Below, in pieces: positions 44,226 to 64,000 of a stretch of DNA of 64,000 nucleotides (positions within the stretch are counted from its first letter, which is position 1; every line of letters begins with the position of its first letter). Below the pieces are notes generated by a model. The model did no database searches, was not told the DNA's origin, and was given only the letters and a program-made list of their open reading frames with translations. This DNA comes from Prosopocoilus inquinatus (lineage: Eukaryota; Arthropoda; Insecta; Coleoptera; Lucanidae). Where the stretch lies: contig CM069876.1 in the NCBI GenBank assembly GCA_036172665.1, forward strand, positions 51,057,001-51,121,000, read 5' to 3'. Made by a program: the position numbers and the translations under genes.

Positions 44226-45430
44226 GGAGATGGCGCTTTTAAAATGATTCCTGCCGCACTTGCCGATACATTTTCGATGAAACACCGTAACGGCAGTTAC
44301 TCTCAGTTGTCTCTTTCGATCAAGAGATGGCGCTTTGAATGACAAACACGGTCATTAATTTTAAAAATCTGATGAGAAGGCGCCGAGTAGAAGGTCTAAA
44401 GCCGGGGGTTCCCAACGGGACCGGTATTCGATGACAACTATTTAGCGGTCGCTTAAAAAGATCTATATCTTGTTGATTCTGTTATACGTCTTTATTCTTT
44501 TGTTTTTTGCCCGTTTGGATAGGAGATGGCGCTTTAAATGATTTCTGTCGAAATACTGCTACAACGCCGGTTCCTTTTTAGGCCAAGAGATGGCGCTTTA
44601 CATGATAACTACGGTCATTGCTTAATTAAAATGTTGATGAGAGGACGCTGAGTAGAGGAGGGTCTAATTCAGGGGTCGCCAACTGGATCGACGTACACTT
44701 AAAAAGGCTCGGTGGACCTGTAAGGGTGGTTTGGAGGTTCAAACACTTCCAGTGGGTCGATGAACTATTCAGCGGTCGACTAAAGGCGTCATTTTTTTTT
44801 TGTTTATTCTATTTTACGTCTGTATTATTTTGTTTCCGTTGAGAAAAAATACCTTTTTTTAAATGAAATTCCGAGACAAAACAAAATCGATGAAAAATCC
44901 GTGAACAATGAACAATGAAAATTAGATCTCCTCTTTGGCTAAGAGATGGCGTTCTAAATGATTCTGAATACTGTTACAAAAGTTCCGTTTTGGTCAACAG
45001 ATGGCGCTTTGAATGATTCCCGTCACGCCGCGCCGCCGTGATTTAATTTTGAAATTAAAATCACTGCGAGGGCAGTGTTTGGATAGGAAAGAAATTTCGA
45101 TTAGAATGAAGTACCTACCCACTTGGTCAAGAGATGGCGCTTCGAACGATTCACGTCACGCCACGATCTTGAACTTTGGAATTTAATCTTTATGAAATAA
45201 ATTTCGTTTGAGAAAGTCGAAGTCAGAACGTGTTAGTGTGAAGACGAAGTTATTATAGGAATTAGTAATTAATGCAACGGACAACAGATGGCGTTCTAAA
45301 TGATTACTCTTACGTGCCAGGATTGAAAACGTTGTTTACACAGAGAATATTATAATGACGAAATCGAATTTTTGACGTTCGATTAAATTAGTTTCCGCTT
45401 TGGGGAAACAGATGGCGTTTCAAGCAGTTC
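44226..45430. repeat. Nine dispersed copies of [GC]AGATGGCGYTYT
   Basis: Copies are found near 44227, 44334, 44523, 44587, 44943, 45000, 45131, 45287 and 45410, all in the same orientation, often preceded by GGCTA or GGTCAA and followed by AATGATTC. Between them are unrelated or weakly similar sequences. On the minus strand the core reads AAAGCGCCATCTC. No coding frame is present in 43699-45688. Confidence 0.7.
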
Positions 45431-45688
45431 AGCTAAATGATGTAAGTAAAATATTTTTTTTTATCAATTAATTATTGTTTCAAGTAATTTATTATTCTAA
45501 CATTGCTCATTTTTGAAAGGGTGTAATTAATCACCCTGTATGTGATTTTAAAAAATTTTAAAATCTAAATTTAACTGTACAGGAAGGAAACGGTCGATAA
45601 AAACTCTTTTATCTTCTAGGGTTAGGAGGTCGATGCTTAAAAAAACATTGGGAATCCCTGATCTACTTGTTTAGTGCCCCCTCAATTT

Positions 45689-46114
45689 ATATACAGGGTG
45701 TCCAGGAACTCGAGCGTCGTAATTTCAGAGGTTATGACTCGAACCAATACGATTTAAAAAAAAAAAGTAGCAAAAAAGTAACAAGGTGGCTGTTTTCGAG
45801 AGTGAAATTTCAAAAACTCGCTTACAACGCGAACTAAAATTATGAAAATCGTTGCATCTAAGGCAATTGTTTATTCAATTTTTATATCAGTTCCTCTAAA
45901 ATAAATTTCGTTGTTGCTTTAAAGTTTCGAACACGAAAATAATGTCGGACAGCACAGCCCACAAATGGCCGAATGTTTTTTTTTTACTTTCATTTATTTA
46001 TAATTCCAAAACGGTTGCACATAGGACATCATATTACATAACATTTTTTGAAGGTATTGATCTAAGCTATCGCCTCGTGTAATTATGGCACTCGGGTCCG
46101 GCACACCCTGTATA
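45689..46114. mobile_element. MITE-like element, about 425 bp
   Basis: The left end TATACAGGGTGTCCAGGAAC with TCGAGCGTCGTAATT is matched in inverted orientation at 46079-46114 (AATTATGGCACTCGGGTCCG then GCACACCCTGTATA). A further CACCCTGTATA follows at once (46118-46130), so another copy was probably inserted next to it. Confidence 0.6.
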
Positions 46115-46163
46115 AGCGCACCCTGTATAATGGCGAAACTTGCTGCGGGGCCAAACTAAAACG

Positions 46164-46179
46164 TCAAAACTCGTCGAAC
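46164..46179 (-). CDS. Very short terminal exon candidate (RFDEF, stop)
   Basis: The acceptor CGTTTTGTTTCAG|G at 46179 is identical in its core to those of the arrays. In phase 2 the frame ends after four codons (TTC GAC GAG TTT, then TGA at 46164-46166). It lies 92 bp from the candidate shared exon, the nearest acceptor to it. It might make a short default product or be a leftover of a lost array. Confidence 0.3.
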
Positions 46180-46270
46180 CTGAAACAAAACGTGTAATTG
46201 TCGGAAGTATTTCGGGAAAATCAATTACTTTTTTTTATGTTGCAGTTCATTTTGCATTTATTTCACTTAC

Positions 46271-46332
46271 CTTGAAGATACTTTCATTAGCTTTTCATTA
46301 CTTACCTTCAAGAATTTTCTTGTACGTTCCAT
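46271..46332 (-). CDS. Candidate shared first coding exon of the zinc-finger locus
   Basis: On the minus strand an ATG in a favourable context (TTAAACATGG) at 46332 opens 20 codons plus AG, ending at a consensus donor (AAG|GTAAGTG at 46271). This gives exactly phase 2, the phase needed by all 25 complete arrays, with AG+G = Arg at most junctions. The peptide is basic (ERTRKFLK, then KLMK). An earlier donor (AAG|GTAAGT, exon end 46306) would leave phase 0 and push the arrays out of frame. An in-frame TGA lies upstream. It has no recognisable domain. Its position upstream of every array fits, but a chance match is possible. Confidence 0.42.
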
Positions 46333-47046
46333 GTTTAACAGGTGAATACAAGGAAAAAGAAAAACTCTCTCACTTCAGGAATGTTAAAAGAGAATTAAAC
46401 GAAAATCAAATTTGATTTTGTTGCCGCGCTTTTGAAAACATCGATGCATTTTGATTGCCTTGAATTTTTTTTTTATGACGCTCTTTATCTTGATCATAAT
46501 GTTATCGGTCAGGTGCGAAATGAAAGTGGGACAAGTCCGGCGGCGATTATGTTTAGTTGGAAAGAGGCGGATTTAATTTTCTTTTCGATAAAAAATTTCA
46601 GTCCGCCTCCTGCGCTATGCCAACCTGTCAACTTGAACTCCATCATTTAATTATTTGGTCTTCTTCAACAATATCAGGACGAAATTTTTAATCACAAAAA
46701 CAAATTATGGCTGCGTATTCATTCACGTGCCGTCCCACCATCACTGCACGTGATTGTCAAAACTACAACCACAAACAAAACATTTTTTTTGAAGTATTAT
46801 TGACATTAGTAGATAAAATTGTGTAATCAGAGTGTGATTTGTACATGTGATAAGGCACCTAGGCGGAATCAGGAACACGATGATTAGATTGCATTTTTTG
46901 CATCACACGCGAATTAATTACTACTAAGGTCCGTCCCCCCCGTTTGGTATTTATCGATTCGTAGAAATTGATTTTGGCAGGTTTGGATTCGGGACCGGTG
47001 GTTTTCGATTATTTATTGACAACTGTACAAGACATTCATCAACATA
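46333..47046. promoter_or_regulatory. Possible divergent promoter region
   Basis: This stretch lies between the minus-strand candidate shared exon and a possible plus-strand first exon at 47047. It contains CACGTG-like words near 46726 (TCACGTGCC) and 46750 (GCACGTGATT) and no open frame of interest. The promoter assignment is inferred from layout only. Confidence 0.25.
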
Positions 47047-47389
47047 ATGGAGTGCTGGTGTGAGGTTTCCCTGAAAGAATTGCTTTCAACGAGGTACGAT
47101 GTGCAAGTCAACAAGCTGGAAGACTTTTTCGAAGTAAGTCTCAATTTTTTTTTTTACATCGCATTTAAAACTAAGCTAAAACAAACCTTACTACGTTTAA
47201 CAACAGTTTCACAATTCACACAACTACAAACAGTTTTATAACTCTAACCTACGAGTGCGTTTGAAAGATAACAAAAATCATTCGAGCCGGTTTTTAACTA
47301 TTTTGGTTTTTTTTTTTTTGTGTATCGAACAGGACAATTCGGGAATAAAAAATTTCTACAAAGTCGTATTGTACTGTCGATATATTTAA
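47047..47389 (+). CDS. Possible two-exon small gene, 47 aa
   Basis: Exon 1 is 47047-47133 (ATAATGGAGTGC start, 29 codons, ending GAA|GTAAGT). Exon 2 is 47333-47389, after a long T-run and GAACAG|GAC. The phases match (0), and the joined frame ends at TAA 47387-47389. The peptide starts MECWCEVSLKELLSTRY and ends KNFYKVVLYCRYI. I do not recognise it. It converges on TRAM, whose stop is about 280 bp away. It may be a genuine small protein, the start of a larger gene with exons I missed, or chance. Confidence 0.35.
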
Positions 47390-47672
47390 TTTTATAGTGT
47401 AAAAACTATTTAATAGGAAACAGTAATTGAGTGAAAAAGAATGTAAAACGTGGATGGATTACTATTATTATTATTATCATTATTAATAATGAGAATGTAG
47501 CTTTGCAGAGTCTCGAACACATGTGGGGGCAAAACGTTTTCTAAAATTAAAATTTAAAAAAAAAAATGGGAAAAACTAGAAATGCAAAGTTACTAAATGC
47601 CATTGACGATGGTTCAAAGGGGGGGGGATGGAAAACATCCCTCGTCGACTGCTACATGAAGCTACATCGGAT

Positions 47673-51229
<3,557 letters not shown>

Positions 51230-51230
<1 letters not shown>

Positions 51231-52210
51231 AGTTCGGTTAGATTAGGCTGACCTTGATTTTCTTGAATTTAATGTTTTTTCTTAGTTTTATTTATTATTT
51301 CTTTCAAATTCTCTTTTATTGTTTTTCTAGTTTTTAATTTTTTACTTGGGTAGAACAGAGTTGAGTTAATTAGAGTTAAATTAGGTTGACCTTGAGATTG
51401 GTCGAGCTTCATTTTAATCTTTAACACTTCTTTTACTTTTTATTTTTTGTATTTTATAACCTTGAGATTGGTCGAGCTTCATTTAATTTTTAACACTTTT
51501 TTTTTCTTTTTATTTTTTGTATTTTGTAACTTTTCGCTTCGATTGAACAAGGTTAGAATGGGTTGACTCCAGTTTTTTTTTATTATTTAATGTTTAGTTT
51601 TATTTATTATATTTTCTTGTCTTTATGTTTTTTTAAAATATTTTTACTTAGGTTGAACAGAATCGAGTTCAGTTGAGTTGAATTGGGTTGACCTTGAGAA
51701 CGATCGAGCTTTACTTTACTAGATCTATAATTTCTTTACATTTTTTTACTTTATTGTATTTTTTACTTTTTATTTCGATCGAACAGAGTTTGAGGTTGAC
51801 CTTGAGATTAGTTGGTTCGTTAGCTTTTAAAAACTTTTTACTTTCTTTCGATTTTAAATTTTTTGCTTGGATAGAACAGGGTTGAGTTCATTCGACTTGA
51901 ATTAGGTTGACCTTGAGATTAGTCAAGCTTCATTTTCATCAATTTTTAATTCGATTCGATGTTTTTAATGTTTGTTTAGTTTTACTTATTATATTTTTTG
52001 CCTTTATTGTTTTTTTTTTTTCATTTTTTTCTTGCTTGGGTTGAACAGAATCGAGTTCAGTTGAGTTGGATTGGGTTGACCTTGAGAACGGTAGAGGTTC
52101 ACTTTATCCGATTTTTAACATTTTTCTGCTTTCCTTTCTTGTTTGTTTCTCTTTTCGTTTTTTTGCTTCAACTGAACAGAGTTTGAGGCTGACCTTGAGA
52201 TTGGTTAGTT
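51230..52210. repeat. Repeat cluster with seven exact TGACCTTGA cores, between TRAM and Pfk
   Basis: TGACCTTGA occurs at 51249, 51387, 51689, 51797, 51908, 52077 and 52190, usually within GGTTGACCTTGAGATTGGTC-like text, with TTTTTTAT-rich spacers. It is the reverse complement of the TCAAGGTCA core seen at 16.5, 21.4-22.5 and 36.7-37.8 kb. The cluster ends about 1.5 kb before the Pfk start codon. Confidence 0.7.
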
Positions 52211-52484
52211 CGCTAGGTTTCTTTTAAATAGATAATTTTGATTTGGCCGGAATTGACGATTATACGCGATTTTTTCTAAGGAAAGTTATCGGCTGCGTAG
52301 AGTTGGCAACGCCGTAAGGAAAAGTGAGGTTACATAATTTAAAACGGTCAACCGACTTTGTTTTTAATTATTAGCATCAAATTCGCGTATTAATTTTTTT
52401 AAATGCAAAATAATAAGCAATCACAACAGAAAGCAAGCAATTTTCAATCAAGACATTTGACGACGCCATGTTGACGCTTTTCAA

Positions 52485-53172
52485 ATGACAGCCATCTTTA
52501 AACAATCGACCGTCTGTTTTTTTTTCTTCATAGGCTACGCGTCGCGTCATTTTCATTTGACAATGTCATTCACTTTTAATGTCAGACAAGTGCTAACAAC
52601 GTTCGGTTTCAAAAAAAATGGGGGCACTCTGCGGTGCTTTTATTTCCGTGTTTGTGTCGGGTGGCGATTTCGAGCTGGCCGCGAGAAATCGGAACGGCCG
52701 GACTGCGCTTGCGCCGACCACATCGTTTGGCAAGGCAGCTTAAAAAACTGCAGAAATTTCGGTGATGTCGCCAAGTATAACATAAAAAATTTTCCTGTAA
52801 GTTACCCGGTGCTTAGTTTATTTATTTTTGTTGTTAAGAAGACAAGGGAGTTGTCGTTTGAGTTGATTTATGAAGTGAGCGCGATCATCGGTAAAGTCGA
52901 TCGCAACCGCAGCGAGCGGTGCGAAAATAAGTTTCTGAACGCACCCCTTCAAGAAATTTAGGAAAAATGCGTCTTGTAGGCGTTGTATTAAAAGTTCTTA
53001 AAAAGAAATAGAATTTTGCGTTGCCCGTGTCTTTTTTTGGTTTTCATGCTTTTAATTACAACAGCTGACCAATAAGCAGTGGAAACTTTAAATGATTTTC
53101 TTTTTGTAGGTTACGAAAATCGGCACTCCGGTGATAGAAAGATCTGTGCCTCTCTTAATTAAAGATTATAAG
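52485..53172 (+). other. Upstream Pfk exons, possibly coding an N-terminal extension
   Basis: A frame open from an ATG at 52485 (another ATG at 52563) reaches a donor at 52796 (CCT|GTAAGT). A 63-bp candidate exon follows at 53110-53172 (TTTTTGTAG|GTT ... AAG|GTACGT). The canonical Pfk start exon opens at an acceptor (GTCCGCAG|GCTAAAACC, 53729), and GCT AAA ACC is in frame with its ATG. All three pieces join in phase 0 without a stop. At the least these are probably 5' UTR exons; the open frame raises the possibility of a longer isoform. The stretch 52600-52740 is rich in CG, as at a promoter. Confidence 0.4.
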
Positions 53173-53737
53173 GTACGTATTGGTTTGTAGTTTATTTAAA
53201 TACGACTCGGGTCTTCATTTATTACAGCGAGTATAGTATGTAATAGTTCAAATGTACTGTAGTAGGCTACACAGGTAGTTAGTGGCGATTTATTCTACTA
53301 GCGAAACGAGTAGTTCTTTTTTTTTATTCCATCATTCGTTTAAATTAAAATAAAGTACCGCATAGAAAAAATCGGCAAAACAAAATCCTCCAAGCAGCTA
53401 CGTTTTCACTTTTTTTTTCATTTTTATTTTTATAAATAGTAACTGTGGCGCCCTCTTTAAATGATATTGGGAACAAACACGTACTGCGATGTTAACCAAT
53501 CATGAACAGGTGTAAGTGGCTTTTTCGGGGTCACCTTGAATCAGTCGCTCTTCAAATTCGAAGAGTAAGGTTGTCCCATAGGAAAATAGAAAAAACAAAC
53601 ATCCAATAAATAAGGTGCTGTGCCTGGTGATTTCGAAAATTTTATTTTTCGTTTGCATATTCGAATTAATCTCCTGGTTAAGTGCCGGTTTATTTGAATT
53701 TTTCTTGAAAAATTTGGCTTGTCCGCAGGCTAAAACC

Positions 53738-61738
<8,001 letters not shown>

Positions 61739-62210
61739 TCCGTTTTTAATTTCTCTTAGAAATGAATTCGCGCGCTTGCAATCGTGTCATCATCATCACG
61801 ATTGTGTTGTTTTTAATTCGATGTAGAAGATGGTAGCAGCAAACGTCTTCTTCTTGATTTTGATAAGCGTAGAAGCTGTCGCAGTTATTATTAACTTTTT
61901 ATTATGTTATTTAGAAAGAAGTCTATTTATTGCACTGGATGTGTTTACTTACTCTCAACATTTTACATTGTTATAAATTGTACTTGCGTAATTCGAATGT
62001 TTTAATAAAATTTTATGTCGTGTCAGTGATACGAAGCAAAATTAATTTCGAACCCCACGTGGAAGAATTGGATTGCAAAAAGTTGCAGGCTACATTCTCA
62101 TATATGTTGTGAGGGGGAGGAAGTCCCCCGGGGAAAGAAATCCTTTTGGGAAAATAAAAATCTTCGCTTTTTGAATTATCTTTATTAAAATAAAGATGTT
62201 TCTATTAATC
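61739..62210 (+). terminator. Pfk 3' UTR and poly(A) signals
   Basis: AATAAA occurs at 62004-62009 (TTTTAATAAAATTTT) and again near 62152 and 62189. The stop is TAG at 61736-61738. The first signal would give a 3' UTR of about 290 bases. Confidence 0.55.
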
Positions 62211-62227
62211 AGATGTTCAAAACACGC

Positions 62228-62356
62228 AGACTTTAGCAATGTTATAGAAATCTGTAAACGAACCTTCGACTACCGTCTACTAGATGGCACGAGTTACACC
62301 TTAGCAATATTACAGAAATCTCTAAATGAACTTTCGATTACCAAACGCTAGATGAC
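62228..62356. repeat. Direct repeat of about 65 bp, two copies
   Basis: TTAGCAATGTTATAGAAATC (62232) and TTAGCAATATTACAGAAATC (62302) each continue through CTTTCGAT/CCTTCGACTACC to CTAGATG. From 62360 to 62750 the sequence is AT-rich with nothing recognised. Confidence 0.7.
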
Positions 62357-62753
62357 GCCAGGTAATCGCATCGTACCAAAATACAATTTAAGGTTGATAT
62401 TCCTTTTAACAAAGGCGTTTTAATCAAAGCAAATTGCCATATAACTAAGTAACGAAAACTTTCAACTATTATTAGTTTAACAGAAGAAGTCATTCAATGT
62501 TAGTAGAATTTACTTTTAACCAAACATACGCATTTTTGATTTTGAAAATGCTAAAATTCTTTATCAGGAGTCTAACACGTTTAAACGTAGATTTATTGAA
62601 ATGTGTAAAATATAAATATGTAATAATTCAATTAATAAGAGAACAGATTTGCAAAATTTGAACGATATATTTTGTAGTTTTCTTAGTTCATGAAATGAGG
62701 CATAATAATCAGAAACTTCCCTGTTTATTTATTAGAAAAACTATATTATTATG

Positions 62754-64000
62754 TTATTGTTATTGGTTTATTATTGTTAGAGTTGTTCTAATTTTTGTTA
62801 CAACATTTATTTTTAGTTTTCTAAATTCATTAATTGTTATTGGTTTATTATTGTTAGAGTTGTTCTAATTTTTGTTACAACATTTATTTTTAGTTTTCTA
62901 AATTCATTAATTGTTATTGGTTTATTATTGTTAGAGTTGTTCTAATTTTTGTTACAACATTTATTTTTAGTTTTCTAAATTCATTAATTGTTATTGGTTT
63001 ATTATTGTTAGAGTTGTTCTAATTTTTGTTACAACATTTATTTTTAGTTTTCTAAATTCATTAATTGTTATTGGTTTATTATTGTTAGAGTTGTTCTAAT
63101 TTTTGTTACAACATTTATTTTTAGTTTTCTAAATTCATTAATTGTTATTGGTTTATTATTGTTAGAGTTGTTCTAATTTTTGTTACAACATTTATTTTTA
63201 GTTTTCTAAATTCATTAATTGTTATTGGTTTATTATTGTTAGAGTTGTTCTAATTTTTGTTACAACATTTATTTTTAGTTTTCTAAATTCATTAATTGTT
63301 ATTGGTTTATTATTGTTAGAGTTGTTCTAATTTTTGTTACAACATTTATTTTTAGTTTTCTAAATTCATTAATTGTTATTGGTTTATTATTGTTAGAGTT
63401 GTTCTAATTTTTGTTACAACATTTATTTTTAGTTTTCTAAATTCATTAATTGTTATTGGTTTATTATTGTTAGAGTTGTTCTAATTTTTGTTACAACATT
63501 TATTTTTAGTTTTCTAAATTCATTAATTGTTATTGGTTTATTATTGTTAGAGTTGTTCTAATTTTTGTTACAACATTTATTTTTAGTTTTCTAAATTCAT
63601 TAATTGTTATTGGTTTATTATTGTTAGAGTTGTTCTAATTTTTGTTACAACATTTATTTTTAGTTTTCTAAATTCATTAATTGTTATTGGTTTATTATTG
63701 TTAGAGTTGTTCTAATTTTTGTTACAACATTTATTTTTAGTTTTCTAAATTCATTAATTGTTATTGGTTTATTATTGTTAGAGTTGTTCTAATTTTTGTT
63801 ACAACATTTATTTTTAGTTTTCTAAATTCATTAATTGTTATTGGTTTATTATTGTTAGAGTTGTTCTAATTTTTGTTACAACATTTATTTTTAGTTTTCT
63901 AAATTCATTAATTGTTATTGGTTTATTATTGTTAGAGTTGTTCTAATTTTTGTTACAACATTTATTTTTAGTTTTCTAAATTCATTAATTGTTATTGGTT
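62754..64000. repeat. Satellite, 77-bp unit, at least 16 nearly identical copies
   Basis: The unit begins TTATTGGTTTATTATTGTTA and ends TTCATTAATTG; successive starts are 77 bp apart from about 62760 to the window edge. I saw no differences among copies by eye. The array continues beyond the window, so its full length is unknown. Confidence 0.95.

Noticed and set aside
62754..64000. CRISPR array
   Set aside because: The 77-bp units have no variable spacers, and the genome is eukaryotic with introns. It is a satellite.

Overview
The window looks like part of an arthropod nuclear genome, most likely an insect and tentatively a beetle. It is AT-rich, with genes split by short introns, many fossils of small inverted-repeat elements ending in TACAGGGTG, and animal orthologues of TRAM and phosphofructokinase. 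The order-level guess rests on general impression and was not tested.

From 1 to about 43.7 kb the minus strand carries 26 C2H2 zinc-finger arrays (called ZF1 to ZF26 here, left to right; ZF1 is cut by the window edge). Together they hold roughly 225 intact fingers. Each array sits in one uninterrupted exon. Each exon opens at a 3' splice site, usually close to TTTTGTTTCAG|G, and the 25 complete exons all have length 1 modulo 3 from acceptor to stop, so all enter in intron phase 2. Few have a usable local ATG, and several neighbours are only 166 to 313 bp apart, which leaves little room for separate promoters and first exons. The simplest reading is one complex locus in which many alternative 3'-terminal zinc-finger exons share a 5' exon, as in Drosophila lola or mod(mdg4), but with a different finger type. 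A candidate shared exon in the correct phase lies at 46271-46332, upstream of all arrays. Three short finger-less exons (19.4, 20.8 and 46.2 kb) use the same acceptor type.

Three subfamilies can be seen. ZF1-4 and ZF20 share a CRICD leader finger. ZF7-13 include a duplicated block of about 2 kb. ZF18, 19 and 21-26 share a set of C-terminal fingers. ZF14 is unlike the rest. Gaps between arrays hold inverted-repeat elements, tandem repeats, three finger relics, and families of repeats whose conserved core, TCAAGGTCA, equals the extended half-site of the FTZ-F1/ERR nuclear receptors.

From 47.0 to 62 kb lie ordinary genes. There is a possible two-exon small plus-strand gene (47.0-47.4 kb). TRAM, a translocon-associated membrane protein, is on the minus strand in seven exons with a 373-aa product, and its last exon lies behind a 59-bp intron. 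Pfk, 6-phosphofructokinase, is on the plus strand in 12 exons per transcript with a 797-aa product; it has a pair of mutually exclusive 109-bp exons and two linker microexons. TRAM and Pfk are divergently transcribed, and seven exact TGACCTTGA sites lie between them. From 62.75 kb to the edge is a 77-bp satellite of at least 16 copies.
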